64,000 nt of DNA from Agrocybe praecox (lineage: Eukaryota; Basidiomycota; Agaricomycetes; Agaricales; Agrocybaceae), in the NCBI GenBank assembly GCA_964017145.1, contig OZ024846.1:2976001-3040000 (forward strand), in the 5' to 3' direction. The position numbers and the translations under genes were made by a program. This document shows positions 22,597 through 34,672 of the stretch, in pieces (position 1 is the stretch's first letter; the number at the start of each line of letters is the position of its first letter). The notes beneath the pieces are model-generated. The model was not told where the DNA came from. It worked only from the letters and a program-made list of their open reading frames with translations, and ran no database searches.

Positions 22597-23560
22597 CGAT
22601 CAACATGTGGCCTTACAAAGCTCACAGAGGCTGTTGGAATAACAGGAATAGCAAACATGTGGCCGTACACGGCTCACATAGGTTGTCGGAAAAGCGAACA
22701 ACGTGTGGCTGTATGAAGCTCACAGAGGTTGCTGAAATAGCAGGAATAGCGAACAACGTGTGGCCGTACGCGGCTCGCATAGGTTGTTGGAAAAGCGAAC
22801 AACGTGTGGCTGTATGAAGTCCACAGAGGTTGCTGAAATAGCAGGAATAGCGAACAACATGTGACCGTACGCGGCTCACAGAGGTTATTGGAAAAGCGAA
22901 CAACGTGTAGCCTTACGAGGCTCACAGAGGTTGTTGGAAAAGCAGGAAAAGCGAACAACATGTGGCCGTACGCGGCTCGCAGAGGTTGTTGGAAAAGCGA
23001 ACAACGTGTGGCTGTATGAAGTCCACAGAGGTTGTTGAAATAGCAAAAATAGCGATCAACATGTGGCCGTACCAGGCTCACAGAGGTTGTCGGAAAAGCG
23101 AACAACGTGTGGCTGTATGAAGCTCACAGAAGTTGCTGAAATAGCAGGAATAGCGAACAACATGTGGCCGTACGCGGCTCACAGAGGTTATTGGAAAAGC
23201 GAACAACGTGTGGCCTTACGAGGCTCACAGAGGTTGCTGAAATAGCAGGAATAGCGAACAACATGTGGCCGTACGCGGCTCACAGAGGTTATTGGAAAAG
23301 CGAACAACGTGTGGCCTTACGAGGCTCACAGAGGTTGCTGAAATAGCAGGAATAGCGATCAACATGTGGCCGTACAAGGCTCACAGAGGTTATTGGAAAA
23401 GCGAACAACGTGTGGCCTTACGAGGCTCACAGAGGTTGCTGAAATAGCAGGAATAGCGATCAACATGTGGCCGTACAAGGCTCACAGCGGTTGCTGGAAT
23501 AGCAGGAATAGCGATCCACATGTGGCCATACGAGGCTCACAGAGGTTGTTGGAGTAGCAG
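22597..23560. repeat. minisatellite, about 101-bp period with two related half-units
   Basis: Built from alternating half-units of roughly 47 and 54 bp. Each contains AACATGTGGCCGTAC or AACGTGTGGCCTTAC followed by GAGGCTCACAGAGGTT; halves end TTGGAAAAGCG or CTGAAATAGCAGG. The best-ordered part, 23063-23447, repeats with an exact 101-bp step. Open frames exist on both strands only because the unit lacks stops, so I do not consider them genes. Confidence 0.92.
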
Positions 23561-23926
23561 GAGGGAGCGGTACGGGTAAAATTGGTGAGTAAAGGGCTTG
23601 ATAGAATGCCATCTAAAATACATACCGTAGCCTGCTTCCTTGTTTATCTTCCATGCAATGTTACCGCTACGTAAACCAGTGGATGGAGGAAAGATACTAA
23701 TCAGGAGAAGCCGGAGGGGCAACTGTGTCAGCGAGGGAAACACCACATAGCGCAAGATATACGCAGCTTAAATAGCGATACTCCCATCTCGAGATGGATG
23801 GAGCCCATTTCTAACCCCAGCTAGCCACGTCGTAGCTTAGCATTGGCTCAGCATAGCGGTTTTGGTGTAGTACCAAGGGAAGAGATAAGAGAATAGTGAT
23901 AGGAGGTAATTGACAGTAGACAATAA
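23561..23926. other. interior of the second insertion unit, after the minisatellite
   Basis: About 370 bp with no recognisable feature. Confidence 0.5.
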
Positions 23927-24087
23927 TGAAAAAGAAAGCTTTCTCGAGCTCCCAGTCGGGCGTGCTCGAGGGCTGCGCAGGGTGATGATGGTGGTTCGTG
24001 AAACAGATTGTCACGCGTCACCATCAGTTCGCCCAAAGACCCCATTCTTGCCTTGCGATCATTCTTCACTTGGTGCGAGAATATCAA
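23927..24087 (+). repeat. 161-bp right terminal block, second copy
   Basis: Identical to 21342-21502. It ends exactly where unit C sequence resumes. Confidence 0.95.
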
Positions 24088-25340
24088 CACCGAGGACCTG
24101 GGGCAAATATTGGCGATACCTTGGTTTCTCTCTCGCAACCCTATAATCTGTTGAAACCTCAATAACACCCGGTCCCTCATCAGAGCAATCTCACTAGACC
24201 CAGGACACAAATTCGGGAGCAGGAACCTTCGTCGTTGGGCTGGTCTTCAACTTGGGTTCTGAAGAGAAAGGTTTCCTGGGAAGATATCGACTCAGGAACT
24301 TGATTGGATCTTCTGAAGAAATGCCGGACCTCGAAATGATTTATCAGGAACATTTTTTCGACCTCCCCACGTAGGACTGTTTCTCCATAGAATTTGTACG
24401 AGTGAGCCACCGCTGATGCACGTTCTCTCTGCGATGGGTCCCTCCTCCAAATTCTGACCCTATACAAACCAAATCTAGATGGAAGCGTTTTCTCGTCGAA
24501 ATGAGATGAAGGCAGAACGTCCAAGACGATTACCTCATTTCTTGGATCATCTAATTTGGTGGTCAGAGCTTTTCAAGATTGCCTCGTCTACCCATGCCTC
24601 AGCATTTGTCCAGGGGAATACGATCCAAAGGTTGAACCATCAATGTTTTAACCACAAAAGATGCTCTCAGTTCCACGGACCATCCTTAACGTACACCGGC
24701 TCGGTCACGCCTAGCTTCCTGGTTTCACTCCATAGGTGGTAAGAAACCACGGGTCCGGTTCCGTTGATAGGCAACACCCATCTTTCACCCCTACGTTCCG
24801 CACACCGTCCTCGCTCAGGCGCTATATGTCAAGATCACTGCCTCCAGTAAACGGTTCATCCCTTCGTAAATTGGCGCGGGCGGCTTATGATTCTTGCAAG
24901 CTGCTATTGATCGGACGATTTCTCTGTGGAGCTATTGTGATAGAGCAAACCTCAACGCCTCGAGCTTCGAGCTTCATCGTCCAATGTCAAACCTCGTACG
25001 CATCAGAAGAAAACATCGTTCCAAGACGATCAATTCCCAGAGGCACATCCCTCCGACCTCCGTATTTCCGTTCGACTGCACAAATCCTGGTCAGAACCTT
25101 TCTAGGTCGTTTCGTCAAGGCAAATCTCAGAAGTTGCCCAGCGGGTTGCAAATTGAAACTGCTGAAATACCAAGCTTCACGACCTATATGAGCAAGACGG
25201 ACGAAAACCTCAATATCGCCGGGTATTCATATCGTACGCCGACTGAGCGATACCTACCTTTCTGGCCCAGGCGCAATTTCCGATGCGGAAGAGAAACGGG
25301 CGTGGTCCCCTTACATTGAGAGTGCTCGAACTATGAGCAC
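24088..25340. pseudogene. unit C continuation: decayed gene and APH relic region
   Basis: Colinear with 15362-16510 of unit B (CACCGAGGACCTGGGGCAAA at the join) and with 5700-6670 of unit A. It contains the same minus-strand protein-like remains and the + strand block of the kinase relic (24736-25330), without an intact frame. The longest frames, 24736-25191 and 24894-25319 on +, overlap in different frames and are not conserved with A or B. Confidence 0.5.
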
Positions 25341-25526
25341 CTGTACATCTACGCTACGCCAGATCTGACGAGCATGAAAATTTTGAACTTTGTGGACCCT
25401 GCGCTCGTCCTTTTTTGTATTCGAAAGTAGAGGGCCGTTCTTGTCGCTCTGGGCTTCTCGTTGTAGACTTATCTTCTACTTGGTGGAGCTATCTGTAAAC
25501 TAGTTAATCTCAGGATAACAAAAGCA

Positions 25527-26338
25527 TCATACACTTTGAGGTCTACAACTTGAAGTGCTCCTGTCGTGCGTGAGCCAACTGCTCTTATGGATACCTTTTG
25601 GCACCACCTTAGTCGGATCCATCATGATATTATACCAACACAGATCCCTTTCAAAATTATGGATGCTAGATAAGTAAAACCACAATAAGAAGTAAAATAT
25701 CGTTGTCGGCGACTTACCTATGGGCGATGTTATATTGATGAAGAAGTTCCATACCCTGTTTGGACGTGTCAGATGGATCGGCATTCAAGCGTTTACAACG
25801 AACCTTCAAAATATCTAGTGCAAAGTCACAGAATTCTTCAAGATATCGAAACGGGAGTGGGTGGAAATCAAGAAGCAGGGGCATCACTATCAACACCCAG
25901 TCATCATCGCCTGGGATGAGTATGACATCGAGGATAGGAACAGAGCAGTTTCTTTTGTCGGATATGAGGTCTTGCGAAGACAAAAACGTAGCCACTCTGA
26001 TTTCATGTGTATTAGTCGGGACATTTTTGAAAACCACTTTCTTCCCATCGTCGATGTGAGTAGCATCAACCATGTGCGATGACTATAGACACTTATTAGT
26101 ACTTTTGTGCTCATACAAATTTGAAGTGACGTACTCCAGCTATGTGGTCCGCAAAACTGAAAGGAGACAACTTTTTTCCTTCGTCTGTGTGCCCCTGTAG
26201 CCATGGAGGTTCCCAATTCGGGTGAAATCGTGGTCGGAGTTGATACCCACGTCCAAAGAAGAAATGATATAAAGCAACCCATAACCGCTCGCTTTCTCGA
26301 ATGCCGAAGTCGTAGCGACCGCGTCTACCACCCTGCAT
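25527..26338 (-). pseudogene. protein kinase-like gene, truncated before the DFG motif
   Basis: Exons on minus 26135-26338, 25804-26082, 25718-25755 and 25527-25647 join in phase (220 codons). The product resembles the kinase at 43020-44495: GYQLRPRFHPNWEPPW, then DATHIDDGKKVVFK with a likely VAIK-type lysine, ATFLSSQDL, PILDVILIPGDDDW, GMELLHQYNIAHR and DLCWYNIM (the HRD..N catalytic loop). A stop follows about 30 codons after the loop, so the DFG metal-binding motif and the C-lobe are missing. No continuation was found downstream. It is a 3'-truncated copy and presumably inactive. Confidence 0.75.
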
Positions 26339-26539
26339 GGAAATGTGCAGCTACGGCAGAAAGTTGACGTTAGAGGGTTTTCAGCCGTGGGTATTTATTT
26401 ACTTAAACGGGATTTGACGTTCGAGATTTAAAGTCCGCCAGCGCGATCATGCGTTTCTTAGTATTTACACCTTGTAATCGGACTCGTAGAATTGTAAACA
26501 TGAGGCTTAATGTTTGCAATCTGATAGTAGCCTATATAT

Positions 26540-27090
26540 TACCCATTCCTTCTTCTCGTCAGGCATATCAGGCTAAATATCGCAGAGTTGTCGCCCAGGA
26601 ATGTAGTCCATAATCAAATAGTTCCCCTCGCCATAGATAACACGCCTCACACGAGGCACAGGGATAGTCGTTGTGGCAGTGCAACCTGCCCCAGCCCGAT
26701 TAGATTAGATCGTGTACAGACTCTGTGACCGCGACGCGTACATAGCCCAATCCATCCTTGCTTTGACCTTTACTGCCATCGTACTAGGCTGCTCGACGCG
26801 ATTCTGAGCCCAGCTACGCCATACAGCTGCATACTGGACTGCTCCATCGTCTGTTCCGCTACGAATAGCGCTAGCTTCAGAAATGTCAGTAATATTCTTC
26901 CTTTCTTCGTCCGGAGCCATTTTGGCAACCGTTCCTTTGGTTATGTGGAAGAGTCGGGTTGCACCCTTGACACAATACTATTTTTGCATATTCTCCTTCC
27001 GCTTCATTTTTTTGAATATAAGTGCGTAAATCTCATGGTCTGTGAGATGATAGATATCGGATACCTGCATATAATTTCAGGTTACTCCTA
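26540..27090 (-). pseudogene. APH-type kinase, unit C copy, broken
   Basis: Minus-strand pieces match the intact APH genes: a segment with LTDHEIYALI, then RLFHITKGTVAKMAPDEER and DISEASAI, then, after about 180 bp of unrelated sequence (26690-26870), IPVPRVRRVIYGEG and DYIPGRQL. Stops replace codons after the KKMKRKENMQK segment and within the DIWPDMP motif. The catalytic half is absent. This is the position expected for the terminal kinase of the third repeat unit. Confidence 0.8.
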
Positions 27091-27677
27091 TGCGCGAAGA
27101 ATAGATGCTTCAGCCTTACCTGACCGTTTTGTATGGACTGAGTTGGAGGTGTAGTGATGTTAGTGGGATCATTTTCCTTGCTTCTTTAGAATTGAAGCAA
27201 AGACTGGCGTAGAACTTTCTGGCGAAGGTAGGGTAGCATTGGAAGGATGGTCGTGCAATCGACATCTGGGTTTCTCTTTGACCCCAGTGCCAGGTTTGGC
27301 TGTGTTTGTATTTTGACACGGCTTTCGAGTACTACTGACTCGAGACTCCTTACTTTGGTCAATCCATGCAATAAATAAGAGCAAACGTCAATTTATATCG
27401 GGCTAGTCAGTAGATTTTCTCTGAACTGGAAAGTGCTTCTGCTCGAGTTAGCCTGATCCAGAGAATGGGTGCGAATTCCCAAATTGCTAAAAATACAGCA
27501 ACGCCCACATTTACTGGATGCGTGGACAGGGAGCATATGCGTTTATAATAATCCGCAACATGCTAGATATTTAATATTTACAACATCCTATATATGAAAT
27601 TTTGTGTAGGCGTAAGTTCATATATCTGAGATTTGTGCAAAGGTATGTTGGAGGCGCTGCTGTCTTCTAGAGAAATA
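27091..27677. other. spacer, no gene seen
   Basis: No supported feature. Small frames on minus at 27116-27384 overlap each other in all frames. Confidence 0.5.
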
Positions 27678-30382
27678 TCACTGCTCAGCGCTCAGGGCGC
27701 ACTGTCCGAAGTCCTTTCGAACCAATCCATCGGTCTTTGGCATAATATCCTTATAATTATATAGTCGTAAGTTTTCTGTATGTGGCTTACGAAAAACAGA
27801 ACGTACATGATCAAAAATTGCTGTTGGGATGGCCACCGTCACACATGCATTGGGTATGTCCTACAGAAATGATTGATGTTTAGCCTACGTTTAACACACG
27901 GACTCAACCATGGTGTTGATAGAATCTTACAACGAGGGCCGCAATATGACTGTCTATAGGTGCTGCAGAAAGAATTATGTCTTGAAATTTTATCAGTTCA
28001 TACATCACTAAATGCATGAGATGTAACATGACACTTACAGGATTGCTCGCGTGCTGGGATCAAATCAAGTAGGTAAACTCGTGCTTGATCATGTTGGAAA
28101 ACACGTACTATATCCGACCTATTCGTATGGTCAATCAAACTTCTCATTCTCGGCACTGACAGAAAGCTCGAGATATACCTTCATAAGATAATCGATCGCG
28201 TTGAGGGCAGCTTGCTTGAATGCCATAGTTCTGCAAACCGGAAGTTTCGTCATGCTCAAATCTATATGTTGGAGGAATGAAAGCGTACGCATCCAGATAA
28301 TGCTGTTTTCCGTCGCCATCTTGTTGAACCGCCCAGTCGCTGATAAGATAACAAGTAAAAAGAACACCTATACTCAAGAACTTACGAAGATTGACGCTGA
28401 TTCCCTCGAAAATGAGCTGTAAAAAATATTGTTAATTCTCGAATCGGTTATTGAAAATCCGCGATAGACCTTCTGCGAGTATACGGGATCTACAGGAGAT
28501 GGCTAATAAGGCAATTAACCATTTGTCAGACTGGGAGATGAGGTAAACACGACGTACGACGAAGATAGGTTGTCTCATGGAAAACTTCTCTACACCTCCC
28601 TTAATGATACTAGTGCTCAAAGTGACAATACCAGCCTAATATACATTCGTGATTATTTCTCACAGGCAGATGAACGGGATCTAACCATTTCGATACCCCC
28701 GCAGAACGTGATCTGTCAAAGTACCTGGTGTGTTATTTCGAGCACTTGTATGAACGAGTAGCATACCTCGCCCTTGAGGAATTAGCTACATAAGTGCAAT
28801 GAGTGAGGAGAAGGAAAATTTACATACATCGCCTTGAGAGAAGTGTAAATCTCCGACCGACAGGTTGGCACCTTTGACGAAGACTGGGAAATAGCATCGT
28901 GATCCCCTTGTAAAGCGTTAATAATTAGATCTATACATAGAGGTGAAAACGTCGACCACGCACCTGGAAAGGTTCTTTATCTGTACTCAAAGATAGAGAG
29001 TCAAACAATACAAAAGCTCTGTATATAAGAGAGTGACTCACATCACAGTTTCCACCATTCTCACGACCCGGAAGGGTCCTCGCCCCTTCAGCAGCGATCT
29101 TCTCCCTAAGAGCATCGTCAATTTTTTGTCCAACGTGTGTCCCTGCTGGGAGAGGCAGGTGTGCGACTGGTGGCATGACGTCAGCGTGAGCTTCGCGTAG
29201 TTCCCTTTCGCGCGTTGTCCACTTCTCGAGTAATTCTGTTGACGGAGCTGTTCCAATGATTCCGGGATGCGGTGTACCTGCGAACCGAACCCCCGGTATA
29301 TGTCTAGAGCTCGCATATACACCTGTAAAGTGTGAGTTTTAATGTTAATTATAAAAATACGAGAATGTCATTTCCTACCTTCTATGTCCCAGATAGCTTT
29401 GGCAGCTTTGCTTTTAAATTCCTGATCTACGTCAAGTTAGTTTTATTTTGTGGGTAGCCAATGGCGCTGATGGGGTACCAAATATCCCTAGACCTCCGTT
29501 TGAAAGCTCAAAGATACCCTAAAATTATTTATAAAGACGTCTCCGTAAGCCTACGGTAGTAGAAACCTAAACTGCTTACACTGAAGCCCCACGGCATTTG
29601 ATCAAACGGCTTCACTGTAGTGAGCTATTATTAGGTATCGTAGCTTTTTATGATCCTCGTTACATACCGTCCAAGATGTCTACGACTAAACAATCTCCGG
29701 GCTCGGCACCCTCCACTGCGATTGGTCCAGAAAGGAAATGCAACTTTGAGAAATCTGCGTTCTTGATATCATCGCTACCTTTACTCGACAGTTAAAATAA
29801 AAATGAGAAAGAAAGCTGGTATCTCACAATCGTCGTTATTGCACTGTCCTCCCGAAGCATCTGCGCATAAATATGCAGTGATAGGCATAACATTCAAGCA
29901 GTCAAATCAATTCAAAATATAAACATACCAACACATTCGACTTTGAAAGTCTGAGTTAATGGTTAGCAAGGCATCGTAGGTGATCTCTGCCGTGATATAC
30001 TGACTTGTCCTGGTTTTACGGTTGCGACAGGAGGTATGTCTGGGCTAAATCAACCAAGGCCAGATAAAATATTATCGGTTCTGACATATGAGAGTTTAAC
30101 TCACTGCCAACGATTGTGAAGGCCCTACAAGCCTATGTCAACTCTCAAATCCGAGTCAAATGTTTCGTCTAACATACCTTCTGCTCCTCTCCAGGTCTAG
30201 TAATGAGAGTCGCAGATTTCAGGTAAGGCTGCAATGCTATATCGAGGATACATACATCAATGGATCCACCTTCGAACGGCACAGTTAATCAGTTATTTAG
30301 TAACAGAGTATAGATAATATATTCTATAGAATGTACGCACAGAGATAATAGTTGGGTGCGCAGTCGATACTCGGTTTGTCAT
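27678..30382 (-). CDS. formamidase/acetamidase (FmdA/AmdA family), copy 1
   Basis: Hydrolyses formamide to formate and ammonia (EC 3.5.1.49 family; cytosolic). The gene has many tiny exons; the first are 30341-30382 (MTNRVSTAHPTIIS), 30256-30269, 30178-30196, 30105-30124, 30005-30044 and 29929-29950. Motifs are GLHNRWHPDIPPVATVKPG, SGPIAVEGAEPGDCLVVDIL, PFDQMPWGFSGIFEL, AKAIWDIEGVY, SSRHIPGVRFAG, HPGIIGTAPS, ARTLPGRENGGNCD, GSRCYFPVFVKGANLSVGD, FSQGDGEITFCG, IKGGVEKF, GDGKQHYLDA and AFKQAALNAIDYLMK, in family order. The stop is at 27678-27680. Where copy 2 has DWTGAQIGNND, this copy has DASGGQCNNDD, and the next exon must use an acceptor four bases further on (exon from 29775) to stay in frame. 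Expressed activity is therefore less certain than for copy 2. Confidence 0.82.
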
Positions 30383-30451
30383 GATGCCCTTCTCGGTAGG
30401 TGTGTCGGACTATCCAAGCGATACGTTGCATGTCCGCCTTGAATCGTGGTC

Positions 30452-30459
30452 TTTATATA
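30452..30459 (-). promoter_or_regulatory. putative TATA box of formamidase copy 1
   Basis: On minus the sequence reads TATATAAAG about 70 bp before the ATG at 30382. Confidence 0.5.
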
Positions 30460-30865
30460 CGCATTTCTTCGCTTAAATTCTCGCATGCTCGCTACATACC
30501 ATTCGGAAATGAATTAGTAACATGTCAACTGCGAACAATTCAATGCTACGTACCAGTTTTAAAGTTATGTAGGTTATAGGCACGCGTACAAGAGAACAAT
30601 AGAGCAGTTATGACAAAGGCCTGATGGAAGCCATCCTAATATCCCTCAAGTCTTCGACCCTAAGCTGGAGCGCCAGGCACCTTACCAAGGCTTGAGTACG
30701 CAGGTCTCTGTATTTCCGAGGACATTGTAGGTGATCTTATCTAATCTTATGAAACACGGATCCTATGTATAGATATTATCAAAGCCCAATCATGTATTTT
30801 TCTAAGTTCAGATTTCAAATGTACACATGTGCGGTTAGTTACCCTACGTTTCGCGAACCATTTAC

Positions 30866-33464
30866 ATTAAACTACTCCATCACTTCGAATAGCACACTGC
30901 CCGAAATCTTTTTTCACGAGACCGTCCGGTTGAGGCAGGATATCCTTTATAGCAGAATCAATACAGAGAGACTCTTTACAAAGAAAGTCAACTTACATGC
31001 TCAAATATTCCAGTTGGAATAGCCAGGGTTACACAGGCGTTTGGAGAATCCTGAATCGGTGTAAATTATATTATTATCGCATGCATCTAAAAAATGAACG
31101 TACAACGATAGCTCCAACGTGACTCTCAACAGGTGCAGCTGAAAGAAGGAGGTCTAGATTAATTAATAAATCCCTGCATTAATATAAACTTGGTGGAGGA
31201 AATAACCAGAACACTTACAAGATTGTTCGCGGGCTATATCGTAGAATAGAAGTCATGAAAAAGCGTTCAACCTCCCAACCTTGGAGAGACTTACTATATC
31301 CGAGCTTCATCAGATAAGCAATGGCATTCAAAGCTGCCTGCTTGTAAGCGACGGTCCTATTTCAAAAATTCAGACAAAACGAAGGTGGTCACGTATGCCA
31401 ATGAATAAATGTGACATACGCATCCATGTCATACTGTTTGCCATCCCCGTCTTTGAATGAGGGTATATAAACCATTCGTAATGACAATGGGATATTATGG
31501 GAGACGCTTACGAATGTCAACGCCGATACCTTCGAATACCAACTGTGGAGACTCTCGTTAGCGCTGACAGCTTGATGCCTTGATTTGGGGATCCCTTTAC
31601 CTTTTGCGAGTACATGGGATCTACAGGAGAAGGCTGGTCAAATGGTTCAATTATGAGCAAAAGTTAGCAGTATATGAATCGAACTACGCAGGCCTACAAG
31701 GAAAATAGGCTGTTTCAAAGCAAATTTCTCTACGCCCCCTTTGATGATGCTCGTGTTAAAGGTGATAATCCCAGCCTGCGAGATGAGTATGCCGTATAAG
31801 AAGTACGTAGGAACTTGGCATACCATTTCAATTGCACCGCAGAACGACATCTTCGCATGTCAGATTAATATCAGAGCCGAACATAAATAAATGTTTTGTT
31901 CACCTCGCCCTAAAAAGAATGAGGGGGAAATTAGAACAAATCGTCGTATAAGTGGACGAGAGAACATACATCTCCCTGAGAGAAGTGCAGGTCTCCAACA
32001 GAGAAGTTGGCACCTTTGACAAACACGGGGAAGTAGCAGCGTGATCCTCTGAGGAAGATAACGTGTGTAAGCATAGTCGTTCTTTCAGCTTGTGCGAGGT
32101 AATCTTACCTTGAAAGATTTTTAATCTAGTACGTTGAGCACAGAAGGTGAGCCAATACTAAGAATAATCTTCCTAAAAAAGCAAAGGCTCACATCACAGT
32201 TTCCACCATGTTCCCTACCAGGAATTGTTCTCGCTCCCTCGGCCAATATCTTCTCAAGAACCCCCGTATCGAGGTCTTGACCGACATAAGCGCCCTTCGG
32301 CTCTGGCAAGAGCGCCACAGCGGGCACAGAGTTGACGTGTGCGGCGACCAGCTCCGATTCACGTTTGTTCCATGTTGCGAGGAGCTCTGCGGAGGGCGCC
32401 GTACCAATGAGACCTGGATGGGTTATACCCGCGAAGCGTACGCCGGGGATGTGGCGAGAGGTTGCATAAATGCCTACGATGGATAGGAGGAATATGGGCT
32501 CCTTGCATCGGATAACAGTTGTAAGAACTAAGTACTGACCATTCAGGTCCCAGATGGCTTTAGCTGCCTTGCTGTTGAATTCGCGCGCTGAATTGCGACG
32601 TTAAAATATATGATATATCACAATAGTTCAATAAGTGACGTACCGAAGAGTCCTCCGCCATTCTCTAATTCGAAGATACCCTACGTTTTGCTTTATTAAA
32701 TATCACAACCACTTGCCACCCAAGCTATATTGATACACTCACCGTGTATCCCCAAGGCATCTTATCAAATGGTCTGACTATCCCTCGTTGAATCATGCCG
32801 CCACACAGTAAAATAAACGGACGAAAAAGGACTCACCATCCAGAATGTCAACTACGAGGCAATCACCCGGCTCCGCTCCTTCAACCGCGATAGGTCCAGA
32901 AAGGTTATGTACCTTTGTCAAATCTACGTTCATCACATCGTCGCTGCCTGTCATGGTTCATTGCGTATGTGTATGCGATAAATATCTGAGTGGTTTTCAG
33001 GAGGAAAAACTACTCACAATCATTATTGCCTATCTGAGCACCCGTCCAATCTATCGTGAAGGTCTATAAGACAACTGTACACGCAAGTATTACCGCGCAA
33101 ACGTACCGACACACTCGATCTTGAAGGTCATTCCCGGCTTTACTGTGGCTACAGGTGGGATATCAGGGTGCCAACGGTTATGCAAGCCCTAGGCAGTGGA
33201 ATTGAGACTTAGAGACGCATTATAAGAAAAGAACTAATGAGCGCACTTTCTGCTGGTCGGCCGGCCTTCATTTCCAGGTCGCGTGTGCAACGCCAATTCT
33301 CCATCAATGGCTGGCCATTTCGTCCAGTATGCAAGCGACTCACAAGAACGGATCGACCTGCCAATGCCCACAGTTGATTCAGTTCAATTACACAGATGAA
33401 CTCAAGCGAGATTACACACCGAAATCAGAGTGGGATGAGGGACAGAGTTCTCAGCTGTAGCCAT
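30866..33464 (-). CDS. formamidase/acetamidase (FmdA/AmdA family), copy 2
   Basis: Tandem paralogue of the gene just downstream, same strand and exon plan. It starts MATAENSVPHPTLIS at 33464 and ends after DILPQPDGLVKKDFG near 30866. Family blocks are VDPFL-PADQQK, GLHNRWHPDIPPVATVKPG, FKIECV, DWTGAQIGNND, LSGPIAVEGAEPGD, PFDKMPWGY, AKAIWDLNG, HPGLIGTAPS, VALLPEPKGAYVGQDLD, ARTIPGREHGGNCD, GSRCYFPVFVKGANFSVGD, FSQGD, IIKGGVEKFAL, GDGKQ and ACVTLAIPTGIF. All frames examined stay open, so it is the best candidate for the active enzyme of the trio. A TATATATA run on minus at about 33570-33580 could be its TATA box. Confidence 0.88.
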
Positions 33465-34672
33465 TATCCAACAACCAAGAAACTGATGATGCAGCTAAGA
33501 AGTTGGTAAAGAGAAAGAGGGTCTCTTGGGAGAAGTCACAAAGTCCACGCAGACGTCCAGATTCTTGTATATATAATATCCCACACACCGACTGAGCAGC
33601 CTTGAGAGATTGATCATTGAATTGTAATATATAGATAAGGAGAACATAGACATCAAACTTTCGCTCGTTATCTATGGGATACTATCACATTGGTGATGAG
33701 AGTGTTTCTCAAACCAAGACCCATGACATAGATAAGAAGTAACGCTGACTGACCTTGCACCCTCTGCCTTGGTAATTGTGTCGTGATCGCTTGGTGTTTG
33801 CGAACAGAGACTGAACAACATGTGGTGTCACTGGAAATCTATTTATCTACGAGGCGCGATTAATGACTTCATAGCTGCAAGTTAATCGAGTTCGCTTACT
33901 TGGCGGGATTTGGGCTATGGGAAAACAAAAGTCTAATGGGTCAAACGAGGTCATGAGGTCCAACCATAGTGAGAAACCTTTGCGAATCAATTTTCGACCT
34001 GAATAGCGAATTAGACATCTGCGTCCATGAAATCTATAAACATACCTTTTTGGTTCAAATATGAGTGCCAGAATAGCAGCAGTATATGTTGTAAGCTAGA
34101 AGATGACTTGAATGATTGGGAACACACTTTAAAAAAAGTTTTAAAAATGCGCTCGTCGGTCTTTGCCGTGTTACTGTTGGAAAAGGGATAAGAAACGTGA
34201 CTGGACCCCCGCACAAAACCCGTCGCGTCGTTGGAGGCTGACTGGGAAAGATCTGAGGCCACTGTGTGTCGATTGAGAAGCTAAGAGGAACGGAAACGAG
34301 GCTTTACAAATGAGGGAATATCAACAGGTTTGTTTGAAGATTTGTCTGTATACAAAGGAAGGACGGAAGAGCGAGGAGTCTTTACTTGCTGGAGTGTTAC
34401 AAGTACACAACAAGAAAATAATCCATAATAAAGTTATTCAGAAGAAAAAAGACAAGAGGTGAAGATGGAAAGTACAACACAAGGCGTAACAAAATGTTTA
34501 ACTTCAGATGTTTTTCCAAAATACTTGTGAGAAAGAATAAAAATCAAGTGATGAGCCTGGAGAAGCGGGAGGTTTGAATCAGGGGAAGAAAGGAAAAGAG
34601 GAGGGTCAAAAAATTCAAAAATTCTTTCCACGTCTCACTGCACCAGCACCAGCACCCTTTCGCCAAAGCCAA
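33465..34672. other. intergenic stretch between formamidase copy 2 and the TPR gene
   Basis: 1.2 kb. Contains the promoter of formamidase copy 2 and the 3' flank of the TPR gene. No gene seen. Confidence 0.5.

Larger units (their letters stand above)
20221..24087. mobile_element. composite insertion: two head-to-tail elements with identical ends
   Basis: Unit B continues uninterrupted across this point (15353-15380, GTGC then CACCGAGG). Unit C has GTGC, then 3,867 bp, then CACCGAGG, with no duplicated target bases. The insert consists of two units, 20221-21502 (1,282 bp) and 21503-24087 (2,585 bp). Both begin with the same 179 bp and end with the same 161 bp without a mismatch, while their interiors are unrelated. 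No terminal inverted repeat and no transposase frame were found. The lack of target duplication and the direct tandem recall rolling-circle (Helitron-like) insertion, but the ends do not fit the TC...CTRR rule and the target is not AT. Confidence 0.8.

Noticed and set aside
22605..23557. Repeated open frames (60-143 codons) that look like a repeat protein
   Set aside because: They arise from a stop-free minisatellite; the 101-bp period is not a multiple of three, so no stable protein repeat is encoded.
22597..23560. CRISPR-like regular repeats
   Set aside because: Fungal nuclear context, half-units are themselves similar and no unique spacers separate them.
20221..24087. LTR retrotransposon
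   Set aside because: The shared blocks are different at the left and right ends, lack TG..CA termini and there is no target duplication or gag/pol.
20221..24087. Canonical Helitron
   Set aside because: The 3' end is AATATCAA rather than CTRR in one orientation and CCCAAAGA in the other, and the insertion point is C|C, not A|T. Only the tandem arrangement and absent duplication fit.
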